NCBI GenBank assembly: GCA_964019695.1
Contig: CAXHUL010000530.1
Span: 248,001 to 312,000 of the forward strand
Direction of reading: 5' to 3'
Length of the DNA stretch: 64,000 nt
From: Loripinus fragilis
Lineage: Eukaryota; Mollusca; Bivalvia; Lucinida; Lucinidae
Made by a program: the position numbers and the translations under genes. A model generated the notes under the pieces. That model searched no databases. It had not been told where the DNA came from and saw only the letters and a program-made list of their open reading frames with translations. Shown piece after piece: positions 43,011 to 59,525 of the stretch; within the stretch, counting starts at the first letter, position 1, and every line of letters starts with the position of its first letter.

Positions 43011-44897
43011 AACAACTATAGTTACTACAAGAACAACAACTATAGTTACTACTACAACAAAAAACTATAGTTACTACAAGAACAACAACTATAGTTACAA
43101 TTAAAACAACAACTATAATTACTTCTACAACTATAGTTACTACAACAACAACTATAGTTACTACAAGAACAACAACTATAGTTACTACAAGAACAACAAC
43201 TATAGTTACTACTACAACAACATATATAGTTACTACTAAAACAACAACTATAGTTACTACAAGAACAACAGCTGCAGATACTACAAGAACAACAACTATA
43301 GTTACTACTACCACAACAACTATAGTTACTTCAGCAACAACACCTGCAGTTTCTACTACAACAACCACTATTGTTACTACTGCAACAACGACTTTAGTTA
43401 CTACTACAACAACAACTATAGTTACTACAAGAAAAACGACTATAGTTACTAAAAGAACAACAGCTGCAGTTACTACTACAACAACAATTATAGTTACTAC
43501 AAGAACAACAACTATAGTTACTACAAGAACAACAACTATAGTTACTACAAGAACAGCAACTATAAATACTACTACAACAACAACTATAGTTACTACAAGA
43601 ACAACAACTAGTTACAACAAGAACAACAACTATAGTTACTACTACAACAACAACTATAGTTACTTCAAGAACAACGACTATAGTTACTAAAAGAACAACA
43701 ACTATAGTTACAACAAGAACAACAACTATAGTTACTACAATAACAACAGCTGCAGTTACTATTACAACAACAACAACTTTAGTTACTATAAGAACAACAA
43801 CTATAGTTACTACAAGAACAACAACTATAGTTAAAACTACAACAACAACTATAGTTACTACAAGAACATCAACTATAGTTACTACTACAACAAAAAACTA
43901 TAGTTACTACAAGAAAAACAACTATAGTTACTACTAAAACAACAACTATAGTTACTACAAGAACAACAGCAGCAGATACTACTACAACAACAACTTTAGT
44001 TACTACTACATCAACAACTATAGTTACTACAAGAACAACGACTATAGTTACTAAAAGAAAAACAACTATAGTTACAACAAGCACAACAACTATAGTTACT
44101 ACAATAACAACAGCTGCAGTTACTATTACAACAACAACAACTATAGTTACTATAAGAACAACAACTATAGTTACTACTACAACAACTATAGTTACTACAA
44201 GAACAACAACTATAGCTACTACAACAACAACAACTATAGTTACTACAAGAACAACAGCTATAGTTACTACTACAACAAAAAACTATAGTTACTACAAGAA
44301 CAACAACTATAGTTACAATTAGAACAACAACTATAGTTACTTCTACAACAACAACTATAGTTACTACAACAACAACTATAGTTACTACAAGAACAACAAC
44401 TATAGTTACTACAAGAACAACAACTATAGTTACTACTACAACAACAACAAAAGTTACTACAAGAACAACAACTATAGTTACAACAAGAACAACAACTATA
44501 GTTAATAAAAGAACAACAACTATAGTTACTAAAAGAACAACAACTATAATTACTACTACAACAACAACTATAGTTACTACAAGAACAACAACTATAGTTA
44601 CAACAAGAACAACAACTATAGTTACTACAATAACAACAGCTGCAGTTACTATTACAACAACAACTGCAGTTACTATAAGAACAACAACTATAGTTACTAC
44701 TACAACAACTATAGTTACTACAAGAACAACAACTATAGTTACTACTAAATTAACAACTAAAGTTACTACAAGAAACATCAACTCTAGTAACTACAAAAAC
44801 AACAGCTGCAGTTACTACTACAGCGACAGCTATAGTTGCTACAAGCACAACAACTATAGTTACTACAAGAACAACAACTATAGTTACTACTACAACA
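43010..44897 (+). repeat. 1,838-bp tandem duplication, copy 1
   Basis: Repeated at 44,850-46,735 with a constant offset of 1,838. Paired markers: CAATTAAAAC (TTAAAAC at 43,101 and 44,939), ACTGCAACAACGAC (43,379 and 45,217), AACTAGTTACAAC (near 43,608 and 45,446), AGCAGCAGATAC (near 43,969 and 45,807) and AGAAACATCAAC (near 44,771 and 46,609). Private changes in copy 1 include ATAAATACTACTAC near 43,562 and a CTGCAG variant near 44,663 where copy 2 has CTATAG. Confidence 0.85.
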
Positions 44898-46735
44898 AAA
44901 AACTATAGTTACTACAAGAACAACAACTATAGTTACAATTAAAACAACAACTATAATTACTTCTACAACTATAGTTACTACAACAACAACTATAGTTACT
45001 ACAAGAACAACAACTATAGTTACTACAAGAACAACAACTATAGTTACTACTACAACAACATATATAGTTACTACTAAAACAACAACTATAGTTACTACAA
45101 GAACAACAGCTGCAGATACTACAAGAACAACAACTATAGTTACTACTACCACAACAACTATAGTTACTTCAGCAACAACACCTGCAGTTTCTACTACAAC
45201 AACCACTATTGTTACTACTGCAACAACGACTTTAGTTACTACTACAACAACAACTATAGTTACTACAAGAAAAACGACTATAGTTACTAAAAGAACAACA
45301 GCTGCAGTTACTACTACAACAACAATTATAGTTACTACAAGAACAACAACTATAGTTACTACAAGAACAACAACTATAGTTACTACAAGAACAACAACTA
45401 TAGTTACTACTACAACAACAACTATAGTTACTACAAGAACAACAACTAGTTACAACAAGAACAACAACTATAGTTACAACTACAACAACAACTATAGTTA
45501 CTTCAAGAACAACGACTATAGTTACTAAAAGAACAACAACTATAGTTACAACAAGAACAACAACTATAGTTACTACAATAACAACAGCTGCAGTTACTAT
45601 TACAACAACAACAACTTTAGTTACTATAAGAACAACAACTATAGTTACTACAAGAACAACAACTATAGTTACAACTACAACAACAACTATAGTTACTACA
45701 AGAACATCAACTATAGTTACTACTACAACAAAAAACTATAGTTACTACAAGAAAAACAACTATAGTTACTACTAAAACAACAACTATAGTTACTACAAGA
45801 ACAACAGCAGCAGATACTACTACAACAACAACTTTAGTTACTACTACATCAACAACTATAGTTACTACAAGAACAACGACTATAGTTACTAAAAGAAAAA
45901 CAACTATAGTTACAACAAGCACAACAACTATAGTTACTACAATAACAACAGCTGCAGTTACTATTACAACAACAACAACTATAGTTACTATAAGAACAAC
46001 AACTATAGTTACTACTACAACAACTATAGTTACTACAAGAACAACAACTATAGCTACTACAACAACAACAACTATAGTTACTACAAGAACAACAGCTATA
46101 GTTACTACTACAACAAAAAACTATAGTTACTACAAGAACAACAACTATAGTTACAATTAGAACAACAACTATAGTTACTTCTACAACAACAACTATAGTT
46201 ACTACAACAACAACTATAGTTACTACAAGAACAACAACTATAGTTACTACAAGAACAACAACTATAGTTACTACTACAACAACAACTAAAGTTAATACAA
46301 GAACAACAACTATAGTTACAACAAGAACAACAACTATAGTTAATAAAAGAAAAACAACTATAGTTACTAAAAGAACAACAACTATAATTACTACTACAAC
46401 AACAACTATAGTTACTACAAGAACAACAACTATAGTTACAACAAGAACAACAACTATAGTTACTACAATAACAACAGCTGCAGTTACTATTACAACAACA
46501 ACTATAGTTACTATAAGAACAACAACTATAGTTACTACTACAACAACTATAGTTACTACAAGAACAACAACTATAGTTACTACTAAATTAACAACTAAAG
46601 TTACTACAAGAAACATCAACTCTAGTAACTACAAAAACAACAGCTGCAGTTACTACTACAGCGACAGCTATAGTTGCTACAAGCACAACAACTATAGTTA
46701 CTACAAGAACAACAACTATAGTTACTACTACAACA
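44898..46735 (+). repeat. 1,838-bp tandem duplication, copy 2
   Basis: Second member of the pair at 43,010-44,897. Private changes include GTTAATACAAG near 46,292 and AAAAGAAAAAC near 46,346. From about 46,358 the sequence is also in register with block H copy 1 (38,580). The 1,838-bp duplication and the 7.8-kb duplication therefore share this segment. Confidence 0.84.
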
Positions 46736-49700
46736 ACAACTATAGTTACTACAAGAACGACAACTATAGTTACTACTACAACAAAAACCATAGTTACTAC
46801 AAGAACAACAACTATATTTACAATTAGAACAACAACTATAGTTACTTCTACAACAACAATTATAGTTACTACAACAACAACTATAGTTACTACAAGAACA
46901 ACAACTATAGTTACTACAAGAACAACAACTATAGTTACTACTACATTAACAACTATAGTAACTACAAGAACAACAACTATAGTTACAACAAGAACAACAA
47001 CTATTGTTACTAAAAGAACAACAACTATAGTTACTACTACAACAACAACTATAGTTACTACAAGAACAACAACTATAGTTACAGCAAGAACAACAACTAT
47101 AGTTACTACAATAACAACAGCTGCAGTTACTATTACAACAACAACTATAGTTACTATAAGAACAACAACTATAGTTACTACTACAACAACTATAGTTACT
47201 ACAAGAACAACAACTATAGTTACTACTAAATTAACAACTCAAGTTACTACAAAAACAACAACTCTAGTTCCTTCAAAAACAACAGCTGCAGTTACTACTA
47301 CAGCGACAGCTATAGTTGCTTCAAGAACAACAACTATAGTTACTACAAGAACAACAACTATAGTTACTACTACAACAACAACTATAGTTACTACAAGAAC
47401 AACAACTATAGTTACTACTACAACAAAAAACTATAGTTACTACAAGAACAACAACTATAGTTACAATTAGAACAACAACTATAGTTACTTCTACAACAAC
47501 AACTATAGTTACTACAACAACAACTATAGTTACTACAAGAATAACAACTATAGTTACTACAAGAACAACAACTATAGTTACTTCTACTACAACAAATATA
47601 GTTGCTACAAGAACAACAACTATAGTTACAACAAGAACAACAACTATAGTTACTAAAAGAACAACAACTATAAATACTAAAAGAACAACAACTACAGTTA
47701 CTACTACAACAACAACTATAGTTACTACTAAAACAACAACTATAGTTACTACAAGAACAACAGCTGCAGATACTACAAGAACAACAACTATAGTTACTAC
47801 TACCACAACAACTATAGTTTCTTCAGCAACAACAGCTGCAGTTTCTACTACAACAACCACTATAGTTACTACTACTACAACAACTTTAGTAACTACTACA
47901 ACAATAACTATAGTTACTACAAGAACAACGACTATAGTTACTTAAAGAACAACAGCTGCAGTTACTACTACAACAACAACTATAGTTACTACAAGAACAA
48001 CAACTATAGTTACAACAAGAACAACAACTATAGTTACTACAATAACAACAGCTGCAGTTACTATTACAATCACAACTATAGTTACTATAAGAACAACAAC
48101 TATAGTTACTACTACAACAAATATAGTTACTACAAGAACAACAACTATAGTTATTACTAAATTAACAACTAAAGTTACTACAAGAATAACAACTCTAGTT
48201 ACTACAAAAACAACAGCTGCAGTTACTACTTCAGCGACAGCTATAGTTGCTACAAGAACAACAACTATAGTTACTACAAGAACAACAACTATAGTTACTA
48301 CTACAACAACAACTATAGTTACTACAAGAACAACAACTATTGTTACTACTACAACAAAAAACTATAGTTACTACAAGAACAAATTCTATAGTTACAATTA
48401 GAACAAAAACTATAGTTACTTCTACAACAACAACTATAGTTACTACAAGAACAACAACTATAGTTACAACAAGAACAACAGCTGCAGTTACTATTACAAC
48501 AACAACTATAGTTACAATAAGAACAACAACTATAGTTACTACTACAACAACTATAGTTACTACAAGAACAACAACTATAGTTACTAGTAAATTAACAACT
48601 AAAGTTACTACAAGAACAACAACTCTAGTTGCTACTAAATTAACAACTAAAGTTACTACTACAAGCGACAGCTATAGTTGCTACAAGAACACCAACTATA
48701 GTTACTACAAGAACAACAACTTTAATTACTACTACAACAACATGAAGTTACTACAAGAACAACAACTATAGTTACACCAAGAACAACAACTATAGTTACT
48801 ACTATAACAAAAACTATAGTTACTACAAGAACAACAACTATAGTTACTACAAGAACAACAACTATAGTTACAACAAGAACAACAACTATAGTTACTACTA
48901 CAACAAAAACTATAGTTACTATAAGAACAAGAACTATAGTTAACACACGAACAAAAACTATAGTTACTACAAGAACAACAACTATTGTTACTACAATAAC
49001 AACAGCTGCAGTTACTACTACAACAACAACTATTGTTACTACTAAAACAACCACTATAATTACTACAAGAACAACAACTGTGGTTACTACAAGAACAACA
49101 ACTATAGTTACAACAACTATAGTTACTACTACAACAACCACTATAATTACTACAAGAACAACAACTATAGTTACTACAAGAACAACAACTATAGTTACAA
49201 CAACTATAGTTACTCCTACAACAACCACTATAGTTACGTCAAGAACAACAACTATAGTTACTACAAGAACAACAACTATAGTTACAACAACTATAGTTAC
49301 TGCTACAACAACCACTATAATTACTACAAGAACAGCAACTATAGTAACTACAAGAACAACAATTATAGTTACTACAAGAACAACAGCTGCAGTTACTACA
49401 AGAACAACAACTATAGTTACTACTACAACAACAACTATAGTTACTTCAAGAAGAACAACTATAGTTACTACAAGAACAACAACTATAGTTACTTCAGCAA
49501 CAACAGCTGCAGTTTCTACTACAACAACAACTATAGTTACAACAAGAACAACAACTATAGTTACTACTACAACATCAACTATAGTTACTACAAGAACAAT
49601 ATCTTTAGTTATTACAAGAACAACAGCTGCAGTTACTACTACAGCAACAACTATAGTTACTACAAGAAGAAGAGCTGCAGTTACTATTACAACAACAACT

Positions 49701-50422
49701 ATAGATACTATAAGAACAACAACTATAGTTTCTACTACAATAATTATAGTTACTGCAAGAACAAAAACTAAAATTACTACTTAATTAACAACTAAAGTTA
49801 CTACAAGAACAACAACTCTAGTTACTACAAAAACAACAGCTGCAGTTACTACTACAGCGACAGCTATAGTTGCTACAAGAACAACAACTATAGTTACTAC
49901 AAGAACAACAACTATAGTTACTACAAGAACAACAACTATAGTTACTACTACAACAACAACTATAGTTACTACAAGAACAACATCTATAGTTACATCAAGA
50001 AAAACAACTATAGTTACTACTACAACAAAAACTATAGTTAATACTAAAACAACAACTATAGTTACTACAAGAACAACAGCTGCAGATACTTCAAGAACAA
50101 CAAATATAGTTACTACTACCACAACAACTATAGTTACTTCAGCAACAACAGCTGCAGTTTCTACTACAACAACCACTATAGTTACTACTACTACAACAAC
50201 TTTAGTTACTACTACAACAACAACTATAGTTACTACAAGAACAACGACTATAGTTACTAAAAGAACAACAACTGTAGTTACAACAAGAACAACAACTATA
50301 ATAACTACAATAACAATAGTTGCAGTTGCTATTACAACAACAACTATAGTTACTATAAGAACAACAACTATAGTCTCTACTACAACAACTATAGTCACTA
50401 CAAGATCAACAACTATAGTTAC
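46358..50422 (+). repeat. Block H, copy 2
   Basis: Second copy of 38,580-42,765. It keeps the GCTGCAGTTACTATTAC monomer near 48,480 that copy 1 has lost. It has few private substitutions (for example GTTACTACAAC near 46,866 where copy 1 has ATTACTACAAC). Its last part, from about 49,580, is simultaneously the start of block E copy 2. Confidence 0.82.
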
Positions 50423-53400
50423 TATCAGAACAACAACTATAGTTACTACTACAACAAAAACTATAGTTACTACAAGAACAACAACTATAGTTACAATTAG
50501 AAGAACAACTATAGTTACTTCTACAACAACAACTATAGTTACTACAACAACAACTATAGTTACTACAAGAACAACAACTATAGTAACTACAAGATCAACA
50601 ACTATAGTTACTACTACATTAACAACTATAGTTACTACAAGAACAACAACTATAGTTACAACAAGAACAACAACTATAGTTACTAAAAGAACAACAACTA
50701 TAGTACTAAAAGAACAACAACTATAGTTACTACTACAACAACAACTATAGTTACTACAAGAACAACAACTATAGTTACAACAAGAACAACAACTATAGTT
50801 ACTACAATAACAACAGCTGCAGTTACTATTACAACAACAACTATAGTTACTATAAGAACAACAACTATAGTAACTACTACAACAACTATAGTTACTACAA
50901 GAACAACAACTATAGTTACTACTTAATTAACAACTAAAGTTACTACAAGAACAACAACTCTAGTTACTTCAAAAACTACAGCTGCAGTTACTACTACAAC
51001 AACAACTATAGTTACTACTACAACAACAAATATAGTTACTAAAAGAACAACAACTATAGTTACTAAAAGAACAACAACTATAGTTACTACTACAACAACA
51101 ACAACTGTAGTTACTACTACAACAACAACTATAGTTACTACAAGAACAACAACTATAGTTACTACTACAACAAAAAACTATAGTTACTACAAGAACAAAT
51201 ACTATAGTAACAATTAGAACAAAAACTATAGTTACTTCTACAACAACAACTATAGTTACTACAATAACAGAACAACAACTAAAGTTACTACTAAATTAAC
51301 AACTAAAGTTACTCTAAGAACAACAACTCTAGTAACTACAAAAACAACAGCTGCAGTTACTACTACAGCGACAGCTATATTTGCTACAAGAACAACAACT
51401 ATAGTTACTACAAGAACAACAACTGTAGTTACTAAAAGAACAACAACTATAGTTACTACTACAACAACAACTATAGTTACTACAAGAACAACAACTATAG
51501 TTACAACAAGAACAACAACTATAATTACTACTACAACAAAAACTATAGTTACTAAAAGAACATCAACTATAGTTACTACTACAACAACTATAGTTACTAC
51601 AAGAACAACAACTATAGTGACTACTACAACAACAACTATAGTTACTACAAGAATAACAACTATAGTTACTACTACAACAACTATAGTTACTACAAGAACA
51701 ACAACTAAAGTTACTTCTACAACAAAAAACTATAGTTACTACAAGAACAACAACTATAGTTACAATTAGAACAACAACTATAGTTACTTCTACAACAACA
51801 ACTATAGTTACTACAACAACAACTATAGTTACTACAAGAACAACAACTATAGTTACTACAAGAACAACAACTATAGTTATTACTACAACAACAACTAAAG
51901 TTACTACAAGAACAACAACTATAGTTACTAAAAGAACAACAACTATAGTTACTAAAATAACAACAACTATAGTTACTACTACAACAACAACTATAGTTAA
52001 TACAAGAACAACAACTATAGTTACAACAAGAACAACAACTATAGTTACTACAATAACAACAGCTGCAGTTACTATTACAACAACAACTATAGTTACTATA
52101 AGAACAACAACTATAGTTACTACTACAACAACTATAGTTACTACAAGAACAACAACTATAGTTACTACTAAATTAACAACTAAAGTTACTACAAGAACAA
52201 CAACTCTAGTTACTTCAAAAACAACAGCTGCAGTTACTACTACAGCGACAGCTATAGTTGCTTCAAGAACAACAACTATAGTTACTACAAGAACAACAAC
52301 TATAGTTACTACTACAACAACAACTATAGTTACTACAAGAACAACAACTATAGTTACAATTAGAACAACAACTATAGTTACTTCTACAACAACAACTATA
52401 GTTCCTACAACAACAACTATAGTTACTACAAGAACAACAACTATAGTTACTACAAGAACAACAACTATAGTTACTACTACAACAACAAATATAGTTACTA
52501 CAAGAACAACAACTTTAGTTACAACAAGAACAACAACTATTGTTACTAAAAGAACAACAACTATAGTTACTAAAAGAACAACAACTAAAGTTACTACTAA
52601 AACAACAACTATAGTTACTACAAGAACAACAGCTGCAGATACTACAAGAACAACAACTATAGTTACTACTACCACAACAACTATAGTTTCTTCAGCAACA
52701 ACAGCTGCAGTTTCTACTACAACAACCACTATAGTTACTACTACAACAACAACTTTAGTTACTACTACAACAATAACTATAGTTACTACAAGAACAACGA
52801 CTATAGTTACTTAAAGAACAACAGCTGCAATTACTACTACAACAACAACTATAGTTACAACAAGAACAACAACTATAGTTACAACAAGAACAACAACTAT
52901 AGTTACTACAATAACAACAGCTGCAGTTACTATTACAACAACAACTATAGTTACTATAAGAACAACAACTATAGTTACTACTACAACAACTATAGTTACT
53001 ACAAGAACAACAACTATAGTTATTACTAAATTAACAACTAAAGTTACTTCAAGAATAACAACTCTAGTTACTACAAAAATAAAATCTGCAGTTACTACTT
53101 CAGCGACAGCTATAGTTGCTACAAGAACAACAACTATAGTTACTACAAGAACAACAACTATAGTTACTACTACAACAACAACTATAGTTACAACAAGAAC
53201 AACAACTATAGTTACAATAAGAACAACAACAATAGTTACTACTACAACAAAAACTATAGTTACTAAAAGAAAATCAACTATAGTTACTACTACAACAACA
53301 ACTATAGTTACTACTAAAACAACAACTATAGTTACTACAAGAACAACAGCTGCAGAAACTACAAGAACAACAACTATAGTTACTACTACCAAAACAACTA

Positions 53401-56165
53401 TAGTTACTTCAGCAACAACAGCTGCTGTTTCTACTACAACAACCACTATAGTTACTACTACAACAACAACTTTAGTTACTACTACAACAACAACTATAGT
53501 TACTACAAGAACAACGACTATAGTTACTAAAAGAACAACAACTATAGTTACAACAAGAACAACAACTATAGTTACTACAATAACAACAGCTGCAGTTACT
53601 ATTACAACAACAACAACTATAGTTACTATAAGAACAACAACTATAGTTACTACTACAACAACAACTATAGTTACTACAAGAACAACAACTATAGTTATTA
53701 CTAAATTAACAACTAAAGTTACTACAAGAATAACAACTCTAGTTACTACAAAAACAACAGCTGCAGTTACTACTTCAGCGACAGCTATAGTTGCTACAAG
53801 AACAACAACTATAGTTACTACAAGAACAACAACTATAGTTACTACTACAACAACAACTTTAGTTACTACAAGAACAACAACTATTGTTACTACCACAACA
53901 AAAAACTATAGTTACTACAAGAACAAATACTATTGTTACAATTAGAACAAAAACTATAGTTACTTCTACAACAACAACTATAGTAACAACAAGAACAACA
54001 ACTATAGTTATAACAAGAACAACAGCTGCATGACTATTACAACAACAACTATAGTTACTATAAGAACAACAACTATAGTTACTACTAAATTAACAACTAA
54101 AGTTACTACAAGAACAACAACTCTAGTTACTACTAAATTAACAACTAAAGTTACTACTACAGCGATAGCTATAGTTGCTACAAGAACAACAACTATAGTT
54201 ACTACAAGAACAACAACTTTAGTTACTACTACAACAACAACTATAGTTACTACAAGAACAACAACTATAGTTACACCAAGAACAACAACTATAGTTACTA
54301 CTATAACAAAATTATAGTTACTACAAGAACAACAACTATAGTTACTACAAGAACAACAACTATAGTTACAACAAGAACAACAACTATAGTTACTATAACA
54401 ACAAAAACTATAGTTACTACAAGAACAACAACAATAGTTAACACACGAACAAAAACTATAGTTACTACAAGAACAACAGCTGCAGTTACTATTACAACAA
54501 CAACTATAGTTACTACAAGAACAACAACTATAGTTACAACAAGAACAACAACTATAGTTACTACTACAACAGAAACTATAGTTACTAAAAGAACATCAAC
54601 TATAGTAACTACTACAACAACAACTATAGTTACTACTAAACAACAACTATAGTTACTACAAGAACAACAGCTGCAGATACTACAAGAACAACAACTATAG
54701 TTACTACTACCAAAACAACTATAGTTACTTCAGCAACAACAGCTGCAGTTTCTACTACAACAACCACTATAGTTACTACTACAACAACAACTTTAGTTAC
54801 AACTACAACAACAACTATAGTTACTACAAGAACAACGACTATAGTTACTACAAGAACAACAACTATAGTTACTACTACAACAACAACTAAAGTTACTTCA
54901 AGAACAACAACTATAGTTACAACAAGAACAACAACTATAGTTACTAAAAGAACAACAACTATAGTTACTAAAAGAACAACAACTATAGTTACTTCTTCAA
55001 CAACAACTATAGTTACTACAACAACAACTATAGTTACTACAAGAACAACAACTATAGTTACTACAAGAACAACAACTATAGTTACTACTACATTAACAAC
55101 TATAGTAACTACAAGAACAACAACTATAGTTACAACAAGAACAACAACTATAGTTACTAAAAGAACAACAACTATAGTTACTACTACAACAACAACTATA
55201 GTTACTACAAGAACGACAACTATAGTTACTACTACAACAAAAAACTATAGTTACTAAAAGAACAACAACTATAGTTACAATTAGAACAACAACTATAGTT
55301 ACTTCTACAACAACAACTATAGTTACTACAACAACAACTATAGTTACTACAAGAACAACAACTATAGTTACTACAAGAACAACAACTATAGTTACTACTA
55401 CATTAACAACTATAGTAACTACAAGAACAACAACTATAGTTACAACAAGAACAACAACTATAGTTACTAAAAGAACAGCAACTATAGTTACTACTACAAC
55501 AACAACTATAGTTACTACAAGAACAACAACTATAGTTACTACTACAACAACAACTATAGTTACTACAAGAACAACAACTATTGTTACTACCACAACAAAA
55601 AACTATAGTTACTACAAGAACAACAACTATTGTTACAATTAGAACAAAAACTATAGTTACTTCTACAACAACAACTATAGTAACTACAAGAACAACAACT
55701 ATAGTTATAACAAGAACAACAGCTGCAGTTACTATTACAACAACAACTATAGTTACTATAAGAACAACAACTATAGTTACTACTACAACAACTATAGTTA
55801 CTACAAGAACAACAACTATAGTTACTACTAAATTAACAACTAAAGTTACTACAAGAACAACAACTCTAGTTACTACTAAATTAACAACTAAAGTTACTAC
55901 TACAGCGACAGCTATAGTTGCTACAAGAACAACAACTATAGTTACTACAAGAACAACAACTTTAGTTACTACTACAACAACAACTATAGTTACTACAAGA
56001 ACAACAACTATAGTTACACCAAGAACAACAACTATAGTTACTACTATAACAAAATTATAGTTACTACAAGAACAACAACTATAGTTACTACAAGAACAAC
56101 AACTATAGTTACAACAAGAACAACAACTATAGTTACTATAACAACAAAAACTATAGTTACTACAA
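49580..56165 (+). repeat. Block E, copy 2
   Basis: Second copy of 12,435-18,924. It continues in register into block D copy 3, so that 12,435-21,888 as a whole corresponds to 49,580-59,110. It carries a 42-bp loss near 54,085. Near 55,990-56,160 there is a ~71-bp gain in which the order ACACCAAG, ACTATAACAAAATTATAG normally found near 17,100 (and 54,270) replaces the form seen at 18,850. That patch looks like conversion from the neighbouring paralogous segment. Confidence 0.78.
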
Positions 56166-59100
56166 GAACAACAACTATAGTTAACACACGAACAAAAACT
56201 ATAGTTACTACAAGAACAACAGCTGCAGTTACTATTACAACAACAACTATAGTTACTACAAGAACAACAACTATAGTTACAACAAGAACAACAACTATAG
56301 TTACTACTACAACAGAAACTATAGTTACTAAAAGAACATCAACTATAGTTACTACTACAACAACAACTATAGTTACTACTAAAACAACAACTATAGTTAC
56401 TACAAGAACAACAGCTGCAGATACTACAAGAACAACAACTATAGTTACTACTACCAAAACAACTATAGTTACTTCAGCAACAACAGCTGCAGTTTCTACT
56501 ACAACAACCACTATAGTTACTACTACAACAACAACTTTAGTTACTACTACAACAACAACTATAGTTACTACAAGAACAACGACTATAGTTACTACAAGAA
56601 CAACAACTATAGTTACTACTACAACAACAACTATAGTTACTTAAAGAACAACAACTATAGTTACAACAAGAACAACAACTATAGTTACTAAAAGAACAAC
56701 AACTATAGTTACTTAAAGAACAACAACTATAGTTACTACTACAACAACAACTATAGTTACTACAAGAACAACAACTATAGTTACAACAAGAACAACAACT
56801 ATAGTTACTACAATAAAAACAGCTGCAGTTACTATTACAACAACAACTATAGTTACTATAAGAACAACAACTATAGTAACTACTACAACAACTATAGTTA
56901 CTACAAGAACAACAACTATAGTTACTACTAAATTAACAACTAAAGTTACTACAAGAACAACAACTCTACTTACTACAAACACAACAGCTGCAGTTACTAC
57001 TACAGCGACAGCTATAGTTGCTACAAGAACAACAACTATAGTTACTACAAGAACAACAACTATAGTTACTACTACAACAACAACTATAGTTACTACAAGA
57101 ACGACAACTATAGTTACTACTACAACAAAAAACTATAGTTACTACAAGAACAACAACTATAGTTACAACAAGAACAACAACTATAGTTACTACTACAACA
57201 GAAACTATAGTTACTAAAAGAACATCAACTATAGTTACTACTACAACAACAACTATAGTTACTACTAAAACAACTACTATAGTTACTACAAGAACAACAG
57301 CTGCAGATACTACAAGAACAACAACTATAGTTACTACTACCAAAACAACTATAGTTGCTTCAGCAACAACAGCTGCAGTTTCTACTACAACAACCACTAT
57401 AGTTACTACTACAACAACAACTTTAGTTACTACTACAACAACAACTATAGTTACTACAAGAACAACGACTATAGTTACTACAAGAACAACAACTATAGTT
57501 ACTACTACAACAACAACTACAGTTACTACAAGAACAACAACTATAGTTACAACAAGAACAACAATTATAGTTACTAAAAGAACAACAACTATAGTTACTA
57601 AAAGAACAACAACTATAGTTACTACTACAACAACAACTATAGTTACTACAAGAACAACAACTATAGTTACAACAAGAACAACAACTATAGTTACTACAAT
57701 AACAACAGCTGCAGTTACTATTACAACAATAACTATAGTTACTATAAGAACAACAACTATAGTAACTACTACAACAACTATAGTTACTACAAGAACAACA
57801 ACTATAGTTACTACTAAATTAACAACTAAAGTTACTACAAGAACAACAACTCTACTTACTACAAAAACAACAGCTGCAGTTACTACTACAGCGACAGCTA
57901 TAGTTGCTACAAGAACAACAACTATAGTTACTACAAGAACAACAACTATAGTAACTACTACAACAACAACTATAGTTACTACAAGAACGACAACTATAGT
58001 TACTACTACAACAAAAAACTATAGTTACTACAAGAACAACAACTATAGTTACAATTAGAACAACAAATATAGTTACTTCTACAACAACAACTATAGTTAC
58101 TACAACAACAACTATAGTTACTACAAGAACAACAACTATAGTTACTACAAGAACAACAACTATAGTTACTACTACATTAACAACTATAGTAACTACAAGA
58201 ACAACAACTATAGTTACAACAAGAACAACAACTATAGTTACTAAAAGAACAACAACTATAGTTACTACTACAACAACAACTATAGTTACTACAAGAACGA
58301 CAACTATAGTATCTACTACAACAAAAAACTATAGTTACTACAAGAACAACAACTATAGTTACAATTAGAACAACAACTATAGTTACTTCTACAACAACAA
58401 ATATAGTTACTACAACAACAACTATAGTTACTACAAGAACAACAACTATAGTTACTACAAGAACAACAACTATAGTTACTACTACATTAACAACTATAGT
58501 AACTACAAGAACAACAACTATAGTTACAACAAGAACAACAACTATAGTTACTAAAAGAACAGCAATTATAGTTACTACTACAACAACAACTATAGTTACT
58601 ACAAGAACAACAACTATAGTTACAGCAAGAACAACAACTATAGTTACTACAATAACAACAGCTGCAGTTACTATTACAACAACAACTATAGTTACTATAA
58701 GAACAACAACTATAGTTACTACTACAACAACTATAGTTACAACAAGAACAACAACTATAGTTATTACTAAATTAACAACTAAAGTTACTTCAAGAATAAC
58801 AACTCTAGTTACTACAAAAATAAAATCTGCAGTTACTACTTCAGCGACAGCTATAGTTGCTACAAGAACAACAACTATAGTTACTACAAGAACAACAACT
58901 ATAGTTACTACTACAACAACAACTATAGTTACAACAAGAACAACAACTATAGTTACAATAAGAACAACAACTATAGTTACTACTACAACAAAAACTATAG
59001 TTACTAAAAGAAAATCAACTATAGTTACTACTACAACAACAACTATAGTTACTACTAAAACAACAACTATAGTTACTACAAGAACAACAGCTGCAGAAAC

Positions 59101-59525
59101 TACAAGAACAACAACTATAGTTACTACTAAATTAACAACTAAAGTTACTACAAGAACAACAACTCTAGTTACTTCAAAAACAACAGCTGCAGTTACTACT
59201 ACAGCGACAGCTATAGTTGCTTCAAGAACAACAACTATAGTTACTACAAGAACAACAACTATAGTTACTATTACAACAACAACTATAGTTACTACAAGAA
59301 CAACAACTATAGTTACTACTACAACAAAAAACTATAGTTACTACAAGAATAACAACTATAGTTACAATTAGAAAAACAACTATAGTTACTTCTACAACAA
59401 CAACTATAGTTACTACAACAACAACTATAGTTACTACAAGAACAACAACTATAGTTACTACAAGAACATCAACTATAGTTACTACTACAACAACAAATAT
59501 AGTTACTACAAGAACAACAACTATA
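56166..59525 (+). repeat. Block D, copy 3
   Basis: In register with the first 3,360 bases of the window at +56,165 and with 18,925-21,888 at +37,241. It includes the 886-bp pair and the 310-bp pair. Private changes from copy 1 include ACAATAACTATAG near 57,727. From about 59,103 the sequence also matches block F/G. Confidence 0.8.
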
